From contig NC_133496.1 in assembly GCF_025370935.1 (NCBI RefSeq), forward strand, positions 8,368,646 through 8,432,645: 64,000 bases of DNA, read 5' to 3'. A program made the position numbers and the translations under genes. This document shows positions 31,883 through 42,990 of this stretch, piece after piece; position 1 is the stretch's first letter; each line of letters starts with the position of its first letter. This stretch comes from Choristoneura fumiferana (lineage: Eukaryota; Arthropoda; Insecta; Lepidoptera; Tortricidae). Under the pieces are notes generated by a model. It did not search any database, was not told where the DNA came from, and worked only from the letters and a program-made list of their open reading frames with translations.

Positions 31883-32199
31883 TTTTAATAACCTATTATA
31901 TTAATTGTTTATTTTATTTAACTTGCCTCAATGGTATACTAGGTACCATCAGCCAAATAAGTGGTCTATCAATTTTCAAACAAGTTCCTATCAAATGAAT
32001 ATGTCGCTAACGTCGAACTTTCAAGTTGTCAGACACGTCTATTGGCATTATTATTTTATGACATGCAAACGATTATCAACTTTATATTACGTAGGCGGGA
32101 TGATAAGTAACTGGCCTTTGCAATTTAAAATTAAAAAAATTAAAAAAAAACTATACTATTTTTGAAAGCGTGACTCTGGCTATCTGCGTTCTCTAATTT

Positions 32200-32306
32200 G
32201 AATCGAGTGGTGTGACAATTTAATCGATTTGATGTCATTTGAAAATATATTCTGTCGATTGATTTCAAAATGGATAGATTTGAACAACGAGCGGTAATTA
32301 AGTTAC
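32200..32306 (+). pseudogene. Possible mariner-like transposase N-terminal fragment
   Basis: The ATG at 32270 opens MDRFEQRAVIKL, which resembles the N-terminus of mariner-family transposases (helix-turn-helix start). The similarity stops after about 12 codons. The remainder of the 79-codon frame is unrelated and runs into the Lep1-like element at 32390. Confidence 0.4.
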
Positions 32307-32389
32307 CCGGTAGACCACATATTTTGCTGATGGTACCGAAAAAACAGGGGCCACGTGAGTTTCATTGGTTAATGGAAAATACTAATATA

Positions 32390-32598
32390 TATACTAGCTG
32401 TTGCTCGCGATTCCGTCCGCGTAGAATTCGTTTATCGCTATACCTCGGCAACTATGTAATTTCCGCAATAAAAACTATCCTGTGCTCTAGGACTCAAACT
32501 GCCTGTTAACCGAATTTAATCTAAATCGGTACAGCTTTTAAGACGTGATGAGATAAACGAACAAACATACTTACAAACTTTATTAAATTAGTGGGATT
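32390..32598 (+). mobile_element. Lep1-like element
   Basis: Begins actagctgttgctcgcgatt and 'ccgtccgcgtagaattcg'. It ends 'aaactttattaaattagtggga'. It closely parallels 261-478. Confidence 0.75.
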
Positions 32599-32814
32599 GA
32601 ATTGCTTTCATTATTTGTTTATTTATTTTTATTTATTTTTCTCGCTAAATATTTTACTAACAAATTTTCATTATACTACAATTATAGGTATATTCATTAT
32701 TATTATAAATAATCGGCATTTTTCTTTAACTACTACTTGGTACATGTACATGGACAAATTTTCACGAAACCATACCATACTGAAATATAGACCTCAAAAC
32801 AATTATGTATTTGA

Positions 32815-32935
32815 ATAACTCTTCATTGCACATAAAACACATAAAAATGACAGTTCAATTTGAGAGGTGGATGTACAAAGGCGAACTTATTCCACAAGGG
32901 ATCTCTTCCAGTTAACTATTGAACGATTGAGAGGA
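32815..32935 (-). repeat. LINE-tail-like repeat (tacaataaagagtt family)
   Basis: cattgcacataaaacacata and 'gtacaaaggcgaacttattcc' recur at 34282-34380 and, reversed, at 54830-54926. Reversed, it ends in an AATAAAGAGTT-type tail. Confidence 0.6.
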
Positions 32936-32939
32936 CAAC

Positions 32940-34190
32940 AGAAACAAAAGTAGACACGTAGTTAATGTAAAATTAAAAGTAGCAGTACCTAAAAATATTA
33001 ATACCACTATAATATACAAATACAAATACCTATTAGTATCACTATGTTTCGCCCACAGGCATACAAAATAATTGTCAAGTTCAAAACTCGTGTAAACTGA
33101 AAAACTATAAAATTAAAATCGTCAAAAAATAAAATATGATACAGTTTAATTGAATTTATTAAAATAGGCCAAATTAAATTAAAATATAATAATGTTATGA
33201 AAGTTAGTACAAAATAAAATAAACAATAAAATAGTAATCAAATTATTGAAACCATTAATAATGAAACTAAACAGTAATAATTATCTGAATCAATTAATTA
33301 GATCTTTACATTTTGCCGTACTGTTGGCAACTTTACTGTGCGCTGTTCACTGATGGCACCATTTACAGTATAATACTGCTATTTAGTTGGCATGAAATAT
33401 TATGAGTATATTCTCGCTTGTCGGGACATTATACTTGCAGAGAGAATCCGAGGCTTTGTCTTTAAGGGGCTACCCGAGGTTTTCATCAATTTTTAACAAG
33501 TTTTGAATCGTATCTCATACTTTTGCACTACAGATAGAATTATAAGTCAAACGGCTACCGGTTCTTCATTCTTTTTTTATCTCCATTTTTGTCTACCGGA
33601 TTTTGTAAAAAATGAATAGGTACTTAATTTTGTATGATTTTTTTAAACATTGTCTAAAAAAGCATTTATTTCGTATCTCTATTGACGTAAAAGATGTAAC
33701 ATATACGAAATCTACATATTATTATTTGGGTTCGTCTTAGACGTCTCTATAAACGTGTCTAGGGTTTCATTAGAAACTAATTAACACAAAAATTATGGCC
33801 GGAATATCAGTTTTTTGGCCTAAAATTGTTCAACTTTGATGCCAAATATCTCGAAGACAATGAACTTTGAAGTAAATATAGAATACTATATTGCTTAAAG
33901 CCGTTGTTGTTAATATAATAAGCTACAAAAACATTAGAAAACTAACGAATTCAGATCGAAGGTTCCCCTTAATAATGTACTGTGTCATGTAAATAATGAT
34001 ACGTGTTACGTACAAAAAAGGAGTACACTTACTTATGCTTACCCCTAAGTACTCTACAAAGTATTTTGTAGTAAATCATCTTGCTAATGTTGAAACCCAC
34101 ACAAAATTTTGTTGTGAAATGTGTAGCAGAGAAAAGCGGGTACGCGCGATATAATTATCGCGTTAAGTTGGAGCATAATTAGCTAAGGGA
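32940..34190. other. No recognisable gene
   Basis: Very AT-rich (33050-33300 especially). No supported features. Confidence 0.45.
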
Positions 34191-34192
34191 AT

Positions 34193-34632
34193 CATCATTA
34201 TCAGCTGGAAGACGTCCACTGCGGAACAAAGGCCTATCCCTTAGAAGGCCACAATGTATTGTATTGTAATGTATCGTATTGTAATTACTCTTTATTGTAC
34301 ATAAAACATATGAAAATAACAGTTAATAGAACAAAAAGATGTACAAAGGTGAACTTATCCCTTAAAGGGATCTCTCAATCAATCATGGAGTCAGGGGCGT
34401 ACCTAGCTTCTGGCCTAGGGGGGGGGGCACCTCAATGAAACACAGGGTATATGTAGTGTATAGGGCAAACACCCGCAAGGGATCCTGCTTCATAGGTAAA
34501 CGGGGCATAATATATTGTAGAACATACAATTTCCACCTGCGTACGCCCATGCATGGAGTCAATGTGTCGTTCATTCGTCGTATCGTCAGTCCACTAGTGG
34601 GAGGCCTCGTTCGTAATTGCCACTCGTGCTTG
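34193..34632 (-). mobile_element. RTE LINE 3' end split by an insertion
   Basis: 34193-34255 (gaagacgtccactgcggaac ... ggccacaatg) and 34555-34632 (cagtccactagtgggaggcc) are adjacent parts of an RTE 3' end, as in 14691-14850. About 300 bp of other repeat material (34256-34554, including a tacaataaagagtt-family copy and a G-run) lies between them. Confidence 0.65.
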
Positions 34633-34824
34633 CAAAATAAAGTTAAAACGGAAATTCATCAAATATTTTAAGATCGATATGTAAATGTGATTATTAGACA
34701 AAGATAACACCTGGCGCCTTAGAAAAGTCCAGTGTCCATTGAATGCCATGGAAGTGAGAAAGAAGCGGAGGGCGTCAAGAATCCCACTAGTGTTATAAAT
34801 TCGAAGTTTTGTGAGTATGTGGTG

Positions 34825-35130
34825 TTTATGTTTGTTACTCCTTCGCGATAAAACGCCTGAATGGATTTGGATGAAATTTGGTATATAGTAGCTTTGGTAT
34901 ACATATAGTGGACACTTGGAACACATGCTACTTTTTATTCTGATATTCGCACGGGATCGGGATAATATCTCGAAATCTCATTCGCTGCGTACAGAGACGT
35001 GAAATTTGCCACTGTTGTTTTGCGCACCGTCAATAAACATCAAGATGTAATTTTTGTAGATTCCTACGAGAATTTAGGAAAATTCCGGTTTTTAAATTCT
35101 ACTGCTGAATCTACTGATTTACGCATGATA
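34825..35130 (-). mobile_element. Lep1-like element, diverged
   Basis: Contains ttgttactccttcgcgataa, 'tgaaatttggtatatag' and the end 'gctgaatctactgatttacg' seen also at 62541-62560. Confidence 0.6.
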
Positions 35131-35131
35131 A

Positions 35132-35520
35132 GCCACTGGTAAAATTATATAGGTATTGCAAGATTAAATGCAACTTGGGTTTATTGAGTTTTCTATTTCT
35201 GGTATTAAAAGGTCCTAAGGTCCTTTGATAAATTTTCTCATTTCGACATAATCTCATACTACTTCAAAAGCAATATACGCATTTTAATTCACACCTCATT
35301 TCACCAATTTTAAAATCCCTTTTTTACTGTTCCCAGTTCAGTCTTTGTCATCTTCAGAGCTGAGATGTGAGCGAGTCTACTTGTTACGCTTTAACGCTTG
35401 AAGTTGCATCATTCATTTTTAACATAAAGGGCACAAGGGGCTCTTAGTTACGCAGAATATGTGTCTGATTAAAAAAAAACTTACCAATAACTTTCAGTTG
35501 TATTTTGTTAATTTTCTTTT
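35132..35520. other. No recognisable feature
   Basis: AT-rich, with no gene or repeat that I can name. Confidence 0.4.
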
Positions 35521-35558
35521 GTACAATAAAGAGTTTATATACATACATACATACATTT
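35521..35558. repeat. tacaataaagagtt tail and (TACA)n
   Basis: gtacaataaagagtttatat followed by ACAT repeats. The same tail is at 56502-56540. Confidence 0.7.
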
Positions 35559-35679
35559 GTGTAACGTTCCCACGGGGTCCAAATTTTTTGGCACTATGCC
35601 CTAAAATGGATCTGTGTAGGTAATATATACACAAGCTCTTATCCATAATATCTAATATAATAACTAAACTTAAAAAAAA

Positions 35680-35898
35680 TTAAAACCTCCGACTGTAATT
35701 TCAAAGTTTGACATCTCAAAAACGGCTAAACCAATTTAATGACACTTAAGTGAGAACCACTGCAAGGGCAGCCATTTTCACGTAGAAAAAAACTGCACCC
35801 AAATAAATATATCCATTTAAGAGCTACGATGCCACAGACAGACAGACAGAAATTGACGTCAAACTTATAACATTCTTCCTTTTGCGTCGAGGGTTAAA
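35680..35898 (+). repeat. GGGGGTTAAAA-family repeat, copy 4
   Basis: Internal catctcaaaaacggctaaac and 'gagctacgatgccacag'; ends gcgtcgagggttaaaa. Confidence 0.65.
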
Positions 35899-35899
35899 A

Positions 35900-37050
35900 C
35901 ATAATGTTTGTTTGTTTTCTTTTGTCAGTACAATAATGAGTTACATTACATACATACATACAACAAACGGTGAAGCCTCGGCCAAGCCTGAATCTGGAAT
36001 CTTCGATACGAGAGCCCGACTACCACTTGGCCGATGTGTCATCTCCGCTCGCGTCCCCACTCCAAGGTTCCTTAGTTATTGTATGCCTTATTGAATTTAT
36101 TTTCAATCTCGACTTGGTCCAATTTTTCTTCCTTGAATAGCCTGCTTAATAAGCGGAGAAGTGCGCGGTCTTCTTACTTAATATATATATAAAGTACTCG
36201 TACGTTGAGGTTTCTAAGGACTGTACTAGGAAAGCAAAGAGGAAAACGTCGAAACAGATTACCTGATGACAAATTCGCCACTTTGTTTACGCTGAAGATA
36301 ATTAAGAGTATGGTCAGTGAAAAGCTTTGCGGGTTTAGCCGAATTCAATACCACAATGTCCATTTATTTGTCCAATGCTCTTTGGAATATAGTAGAGGAG
36401 TTGTACAGTACAGTTAGCAGAAGTGGATGAGCGTTACTCAAAATTATCATCACCTTACTCTATATACTGCCAAGGTAATAAGAGTAGGTAGATCATTTTG
36501 GAATCACAACTGCACATCTACTTCTGCTGCTGACTGTATTATTAAAAGTAGCTAGTTTTTTTTTAGCCTTTATTTGACTCGGAACAAGAGGATTTGGGCT
36601 GTTGTAATGTGCATTGCAAATATCAAATATGACTTGAAAAACTCACAGGTGGAAGCCCGTATTCGATCCCACAACCACATGGCCGAGGAACTGTAGAAAA
36701 GCACTATCTCGATTTTTCATACAAAAAAAAAGACGTGCATCACAATGATTGAATAAAAACCTAATCAGCACTTCAATACTACAACTTGGGAAAACAATCC
36801 CGCGGTCTTTGTTATTTACAGTTACAAATTGGTTTTTTAATAGCCTAAATTAAAAAGTAGACGCCATTTTTTATATTATACAATTTTGTTAGCTGAAGCG
36901 TGTAATCACTTCAGTTTTACTTGTCTAATCGAGAATGAATTAAAATAAAACAATACAATACAATAACTTGAATTTTCAGTAGGTCCACTTTTTTGCAAGC
37001 GTAGGACTTCCATTCGTCTACCAACAAGATAAATAATAAAATAAATCACG
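35900..37050. other. No recognisable gene
   Basis: A (TA)n run at 36180-36191. No supported coding region. Confidence 0.45.
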
Positions 37051-37056
37051 GGGCAA

Positions 37057-37338
37057 TTCACACCAATTGACCTAGTCCCAAAGTAAGCTTAGCAAAGCTA
37101 CTTGTACTAGGTATTACTTAGTTTCTAGCAAAGCTTGTGTTATTATGGGTACTAAGCAACAAATAAATATAATTATAATTATATAGATAGATACATACTT
37201 AAATACATATTAAACACCCAAGACCCGAGAACAAATATTCGTATATTTCATATAAATATCTGCCCCGACACGGGAATCGAACCCGGGACCTCAAGCTTCG
37301 CTTCAGGTTCTCTAACCACTAGGGCATCTGGTCGTCAA
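37057..37338 (-). mobile_element. tRNA-derived SINE (family 3)
   Basis: On the minus strand the head starts tgacgaccagatgccctagt and has B box GGTTCGATTCC. The tail ends in the reverse of caccaattgacctagtccca. It has an internal duplication around 37080-37150. Sister copy: 52568-52826. Confidence 0.8.
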
Positions 37339-37399
37339 AGATTTACGGTGGATGCAGGCCGTTTTCAACCGAAGCATCTAGAAATCTATGAGGGAAGCC

Positions 37400-37919
37400 C
37401 ATAGGCTTATTCAACAAGGTTAAATTAGCCTCAAAGAAGCTCGGCGTGCTCAACAGATCGAGACAGTATTTCACTTCGGCCCACCGCCTCCAGCTTTATA
37501 AGGCGCAGGTTCGCCCACATATGGAATACTGCTCTCATCTGTGGGCAGGGGCTCCCCAGTACCAGCTTCTCCCTCTGGACCGCATACAACGGAGAGCGAC
37601 TCGAATAGTCGGCTGCCAACGAGTTTCTGATCGACTTGACTCTTTAGCGCTGCGTAGAGATGTAGCTTCACTGTGCATCCTCTATCGCATGTACAACGGG
37701 CAGTGCTCCGAGAAGTTATTCGGGTTGATCCCTGCCGCATCCTTTCGCCACCGACCTACGGGACAACACTTCCATCCTCACCATTTAGATGGTTGGCGGT
37801 ACCTTAAAGGACGGCAACGCACTTGTGACTCTTCTGGTGTTGCAGGTGTCCATGGGCGACGTTAATCGCTTTCCATCAGGCGATCCGCCTGCTCGTTTGC
37901 CCCCTATACCATAAAAAAA
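37400..37919 (+). mobile_element. Jockey/CR1-group LINE 3' fragment with internal deletion
   Basis: The open frame reads LGVLNRSRQYFTSAHRLQLY, KAQVRPHMEYCSHLWAGAP, LDRIQRRATRIVG, then jumps from HPHHLDGWR to YLKGRQRTC and GVHGRR before a stop. The opening part is the C-terminal RT 'thumb' region of this LINE group. The segment normally present between DGWR and YLKGRQ is missing without a frame break. The 3' UTR (ccatcaggcgatccgcctgc, then a poly-A run) matches the tail of 15528-15801. Confidence 0.8.
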
Positions 37920-38422
37920 CAGTGTACATTCTACGACTGATATTATGATGATGATGATGTATAATGGTTCACTTTTGTGTAACGCTCTCGGAGTCGTTAT
38001 TCGAATACTTAACCCTTATTGGGGCACGGCCGCACGGGTGCTAAATTATTGACGTGGCCCAATGGACCAGGAATTAGGGCACAAACTGTGTCGATTCAAA
38101 AATGCGTGCTTAATAATTTATGAGGAAAAATCGGTCGGACGTAAAATATAAAGAAACCGAAACTGAATGTTCAGTTGGATAAATACCTTTCAGAAAATAA
38201 GGGTGAAGAAGAACGTAATTTTTGTAGTAGTGAGTCGTGTATTTTCGGCCGTGTAATTTTGGTTTCATACAAAGTGTACAAGTCATCTTGAGTCGCCGTG
38301 TAGCACAAACTGGATTTTTGTATAAAACCGCATGCATCTGAAATTACGCGCCCGGAAATATGCGACTCACAACTCAAATAACAAAAAATGGAATCGTCTA
38401 CAAAACCATTGAAAATATTTTT

Positions 38423-38572
38423 CTAGGTACATACGTACTAGCTCGAAGTCGGTGCCTCAGCACGAGCCAGCAGGAGTGGGACAATAGTCGTCTACCTCAC
38501 TTACATACTATGGGTTTCAATCCCTCCTGCTGGGTCGTGCTGAGTCACCGACTTCGAGCTAGTACGTACCTA
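38423..38572. mobile_element. Hairpin-family element, copy with ~55-bp arms
   Basis: Arms ctagctcgaagtcggtgcct...gagccagcaggag and their near-complement flank a ~40-bp loop that is itself similar to the loop at 59176-59214 (atagtc, ctac, caat). Confidence 0.8.
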
Positions 38573-38704
38573 GAAAGAATTTTCAAGGGTTTTGTAGTCG
38601 GTTCCATTTTTTGTTAATTTTTTTATTTTTTTTGGAGTCGGTTTTACTTTTTTTGTTAAAAAATTTCTTTATTTCTCACTTTTCAGTGATTTGTAGCCAA
38701 TGTA

Positions 38705-38759
38705 CATCTCACAACGATTCCATTAAGGTGTTTGGGCTTAATGGAATCGTTGTGAGATG
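38705..38759. repeat. Perfect 23-bp hairpin
   Basis: 38705-38727 (catctcacaacgattccatt...) is the exact complement of 38737-38759, with a 9-bp loop gtgtttggg. One arm recurs at about 22309-22340. Confidence 0.9.
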
Positions 38760-38764
38760 TTAGT

Positions 38765-39000
38765 TATGTTGTTTTTTAACAGAGTTCTGTTGTCTACCTT
38801 CTGGCTTCAGCATCAGATCAGTTCGAAAGAATCATTAACTTAAAGCTTCTTCTTAGTCGCTTATCTTGGTATATTAATCATGATCGTTTATAGACGAGCG
38901 AGCATTACTTAGCTTTGATGAGTTCCATTGGCCATTTACGGTCTACTTCATCAGCTCCAGTTTACCAAATGACTTTCTGAATGTAAATGCTCATCTTAAT
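38765..39000. other. Unassigned sequence between hairpin-family ends
   Basis: No gene. Probably interior of, or insertion into, the hairpin-family element that ends at 39055. Confidence 0.35.
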
Positions 39001-39002
39001 GC

Positions 39003-39220
39003 TAAAAAAATACAAACATTGGAACATAGAACCTCCTCCTTTTTTGAAGTCGGTAAAAATGCCAAAATCGCCATAGGTGTGCCTATAAAATTTCAGGTTT
39101 GCCCTCGATTTCCCTAGAACATCAGATCTTGTTTGACAATCTCAGAAGAAACCTTTCGGAATTTTAAAATCGGTCCACAATTGACTGAGATCAGTGAACA
39201 TACATAAAAATACAATTGGA
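39003..39220 (-). mobile_element. Hairpin-family 5' end, reversed
   Basis: gaacctcctccttttttgaa and 'gtcggtaaaaatgcc' are the reverse of the family start at 10176 and 21080. The following 'ttccctagaacatcagatc' resembles the family interior. Confidence 0.65.
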
Positions 39221-39304
39221 ACTAGTCCTCCAGTCAATTTAATCTTTCACCCTACACTTGTGCGCCAGTGATCCAATTGCTTGTGCCATCAATTTAATCT
39301 TGGC

Positions 39305-39370
39305 CAATCCATACTAATATTATAAATCCGAAAGTAACTAACTCACTGTCTGTAATTTTATATTTGGCAA
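39305..39370 (-). mobile_element. Lep1-like terminal fragment
   Basis: ccatactaatattataaatc followed by 'cgaaagtaactaactcac', the usual start of reversed copies. Confidence 0.65.
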
Positions 39371-39392
39371 GGTTATAGTGTAAGAATATAGT

Positions 39393-39488
39393 GGATGCTA
39401 GTGGCGAGTTGTCGTTCATGTGGTGTTCTAAGGGGGAGGCATTTGTTTAGCAGTGGACGTCTTCCGCTTTATGATGATGATGATGATA
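39393..39488 (+). mobile_element. RTE LINE tail fragment
   Basis: gggaggcatttgtttagcag, 'tggacgtcttccgc' and an ATG-repeat tail. Confidence 0.75.
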
Positions 39489-40227
39489 GTTTAAACATTG
39501 TGAATATAAATAGGCTAGTTTTTATCTGACGATGATGATGTGCAGTCAAGGAAACTGAATCTCGTACCAGGGTGGGACCTTTTAATAATCAATTTCGCTA
39601 TGATTTCTTTGGCAGATTGTATGGAATGTCAGCCTGACATTAGTCGCACAAAGGTTCTAACCTGGTACCTAGGCGATTCGGTTTCTTTGATGTGCAAAAC
39701 ATTTTTTTTCGAATTTCAATGTTTGTCACTTGTATCGTATTGGTATTCAGTAGATTTAATGTGGGTTAAATTATATAGGTACAAGATTTCATTTCGCCAT
39801 GTACATTCCACTGGTGGGCCACTACGTCTATTCCGCAGGATACTGTAACTTTGTGCAGACAAAATCGTCGGAAGCAGCTAGTATAGGTGTCGAGTGCTTG
39901 TTGTGATGGGTCAAGCCTGGTATCGGCATTTTAGATAAAAAGTCTTAAAAACACGAATTAACAAAAAAATAGAACTTTGAGCAAAACTGGGTCGCCTAGG
40001 GTCTAGTTTCAGTCATTCAAACAAACTAACTGGTGTAACATACACTGCGTTGATGTTTGTTGTTAAAATTAAGATAACCCTTCGGTTCCCGTCACGTGAT
40101 CTCCGTTTGAGGGTACTTTCTCTTTGTTTATCTTTTGCCACTCTCAAACATGCTTGGTAACATTCGAACCGCTTGAGTTTCTTACACGGCACAGCAGATA
40201 AAGAAGCAGTACAAGTGGACATTTAAT

Positions 40228-40852
40228 ACCGGCCAAGAGCGTGTCGGATACGCCCAAAATAGGGTTCCGTAGTTATTTTGTACGGAATATTCCACGTTTA
40301 GGTATATTTTATACCTTAGGCTGCTATTTACTCTTAAACTACTAATAATTCTCAAGAAAACTTAACTGTTTTAGTTTTCTTTGTAAGTTTGATATACTTA
40401 CTACCATCCTGAGTTTTATTTTCAAAATTTTCCACCCACCGGTTTAGATTTTAGAGGGGGGTGGGGACTTTGGGGGGGAAAATTTGCACTTTAAAGTTGA
40501 TTATTTCGCAAAAAAATAAATGAATCGAAAAATCGTCTCAGCAAACCCCTAATGGTTTTAAAAGACCTATCCAACGATACGCCACACTAGGGTTGGATGA
40601 GAAAAAAAAATTCACCCCCGCTTTACGTCTATGGGAGGACGTACCTACCCTAAAAAAAAACTTTTTTTTAGTTTTTTATTGTACCATTTTATCGGCATAG
40701 TTTACATATATATCAGTTAAAAATTACAGCTTTCTAGCATTGATAGTCCCTGAGCAAAGCCGCAGACGGATGGACAGACAGACAGACATGGCGAAACTAT
40801 AAGGGTTCCGTTTTTGCCATTTTGGCTACGGAACCCTAAAAACGATCAACAC
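40228..40852 (+). mobile_element. GGTTCCG-family repeat, best copy
   Basis: Starts ccggccaagagcgtgtcgga and 'aatagggttccgtagtta'. It ends 'ggcgaaactataagggttccg' and 'tttggctacggaaccctaaaaa'. G-runs and A-runs lie inside. The 625 bp have no coding capacity. A reversed copy lies about 1 kb away. Confidence 0.8.
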
Positions 40853-40859
40853 GAAACAC

Positions 40860-41540
40860 GTATGTGATACACGCGGGCAATATATCTAACAACTACTCAG
40901 AGCACTTTCTATGATAAATGTGGTATACGATAACATGTATAGAGATGCTACATCCCTCCGCAAGGACAGCTAGTGATGTAGCGGTCAAATTGAGGCTATC
41001 CGCATAGGGTCCCCTACCTGAAAACCTTGGTTATGGAAAAACCAAACAAGACAGTGTAATCAACAGTATAGAAAGACACGTCAGGGACCTATTTACCATC
41101 TACCACCAGCCACTTAATCAATTTTGTTTTACTTAATGTATGTCAGTCTGTTAAGTATTTATTGTAGGTATACCTAGGCCACGTTGTCTGAATAAACGTT
41201 TTTCTATAATATTTTCAAAACTGAGATAACAAGCCTGACTGAAAGAGATCGCTTTTAAGCGATAAAACAACTATCACCTTCCCTGCTTTTTGTTCTGCTT
41301 TGTGGAGTTCAGTAAAGTTGTATTGTATAGTAAAATTCAAAGGCAATCCTAATTTTATTTCTTCAACATTATCGTTTGCATGTTGTTTTAAAATTTACTG
41401 TGAATATACTTACACTTGTTGGTGTACCAACAACTGGTAAAACTTTATAATGCCGTGTACACACGTTCTGTTCGTGCAGGGCTTAGACCAAGTGAATTTG
41501 TCTTAAAATACTGCTACAGGCTATTTTCATAGTTATTATT
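40860..41540. other. No recognisable feature
   Basis: AT-rich intervening sequence between the two GGTTCCG-family copies, up to the tRNA-Tyr remnant. Confidence 0.4.
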
Positions 41541-41542
41541 TG

Positions 41543-41593
41543 CGTGGACTGTATATCCATAGGTCGCTGGTTTCAATCTGGCTCGAAGGACCA
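41543..41593 (+). pseudogene. tRNA-Tyr(GTA) 3' half, retroposed, with CCA
   Basis: The stretch from gcgtggactgta through 'atccataggtcgctgg' to ggctcgaaggacca matches the anticodon-to-3'-end half of tRNA-Tyr with about four differences in 50 bases, as far as I recall the insect sequence. The 3' CCA, which nuclear genes do not encode, is present. The intron that normally follows the Tyr anticodon is absent. The 5' half is missing. This points to reverse transcription of a mature tRNA. Confidence 0.75.
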
Positions 41594-41856
41594 AAAATAT
41601 TTGCACGGTTTAGTGGACTACTAAAGGTTGGCCCAAGACGCTCCGTAGTTCACATATAAAGGAGGATGGAAATAATTTAACAGAAATGCTGGTATTCACT
41701 CACCCTTAACTCCAAATGCTTTGATGAGATTACTTGGTACTTGCTGCGGTCTTGGATAGTTACAATGTGAATGGGGTAGATGGTATTTATTTAATAAAAT
41801 ATCTTGCGGAAAAATATAATGTAGCGTAGCGCTCGTGTCGCAGTTGACAGAAGGCT

Positions 41857-42388
41857 CTTTTTAGGATTCCGTAGCCAAAATGGCAAAAACGGAACCCTAT
41901 AGTTTTGCCATGTCTGTCTGTCTGTCTGTCTATCCGTCCGCGGCTTTGCTCAGGGACTATTAATACTAGAAAGCTGTAACTTTGCACGAATATATATGTA
42001 AACTATGCCGACAAAATGGTACAATTAAAAAAATCAAAAAAAAATTTTTTTGCAGTACCATGTAAAGTGGGGGTGATTTTTTTTTCTTATCTAACCTTGT
42101 AATGTGGATATCGTTGGATAGGTATTTTAAAACCTCTAGGGGGTTGCTAAAACGATTTTTCGATTCAGTGATTTGTTTGCAAAATATTCAACTTTAAAGG
42201 GCAAATTTTCATTAAAATCGAGCGTCCTCCCCTCTAAAATCTAAACTGGTGGGAAACGAAATTTGCAAAGAAAACTAAAACAGTTATGTTTTCTTGAGAA
42301 TCATAAGTAGTTTAAGAGTACATAGCAGCCTAAGGTATATGTAAAATGTACCTAAACTCGGAATACTCTTATTCCGTACAAAATAATG
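41857..42388 (-). mobile_element. GGTTCCG-family repeat, inverted copy
   Basis: Reverse of 40228-40852: ggattccgtagccaaaatgg at one end and 'aactcggaatactcttattcc' at the other. Internal 'ctgtctgtctgtctgtc' and G-runs match. The family start (ccggccaagag) is missing, so this copy is truncated. Confidence 0.8.
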
Positions 42389-42433
42389 TTTGCGATTCAC
42401 ATATAAAAGAGAAAAGTTGGAACAAAGTCGACT

Positions 42434-42553
42434 GGATCGTAGCCCACACGCGGGCCCAGCGGATTGGGAATTTCATACACACCATTGAATTGCTTCGCAG
42501 GTTTGAGTAGGTTTCCTCACGAGGTTTTTCTTCATCATAAAGCTTGTGGTAAC
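42434..42553 (-). mobile_element. SINE family 1 internal fragment
   Basis: cacacgcgggcccagcggat, 'accattgaattgcttcgcag' and 'aaagcttgtggtaa' are the reversed SINE body. Head and tail are missing. Confidence 0.75.
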
Positions 42554-42582
42554 AATTACAGATCTATTGATTAATGTTTTTT

Positions 42583-42618
42583 CAACGTATTTTGTCGGAT
42601 AAGTTCGTTGTCCGGGTG
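42583..42618 (-). repeat. ACTTTTCCGA repeat fragment
   Basis: cgtattttgtcggataagtt is the reverse of the motif at 42903-42920. Confidence 0.5.
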
Positions 42619-42659
42619 ATGCGTGAGCGGTTAGTTCCAATGGAGTGCTGAAAATTTCT

Positions 42660-42860
42660 CGATGAGGGCTACGCATAGATGTCGCTAGTGTCGCTGCTTA
42701 AGTGACTAAATAAGAAACAAACAAGTGGTGCATAGGAGAAATTCGTGTCTGTACTCCTGTCCAGTGGTGGTGTAACGGTATAGCACGCAGCACGGAATGC
42801 TGAGGACCTGGGTTCGATTCCCAGCGCTGGTCAGTCTGTTTCAGTTTGTATTTTCGATAT
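42660..42860 (+). mobile_element. SINE family 2 with extended 5' region
   Basis: About 100 bp (gatgtcgctagtgtcgctgc ... attcgtgtctgtactcctgt) precede the tRNA-like part at 42760-42831 (A box TGGTGTAACGG, B box GGTTCGATTCC), followed by tttcagtttgtattttcgat. It parallels 28030-28262 along its length. Confidence 0.8.
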
Positions 42861-42869
42861 GGTTCAGTA

Positions 42870-42945
42870 AGCTAGTTGAGAAAGAAAGATAAATACGAAC
42901 TTTTCCGACAAAATACGACAGCAATACATTATTCACTAGATCTGT
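42870..42945 (+). repeat. Dispersed ACTTTTCCGA repeat
   Basis: Same phrase series as 18063-18145. It directly follows the SINE family 2 copy, so the two may belong to one larger unit. Confidence 0.6.
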
Positions 42946-42990
42946 ATATGTAGGTATACTTCCCAATGCAGGGCACAGGCAAGGAGAGAA

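Noticed and set aside
32270..32509. 79-codon plus frame as a small gene
   Set aside because: Only the first 12 codons look meaningful (mariner-like); the end lies in a Lep1-like repeat.
39540..39848. 102-codon plus frame with Cys residues as a possible secreted protein
   Set aside because: No signal peptide, domain or splice context, and the composition looks random.
41543..41593. Functional tRNA-Tyr gene
   Set aside because: The 5' half and intron are missing and CCA is encoded, so it is a retroposed fragment.
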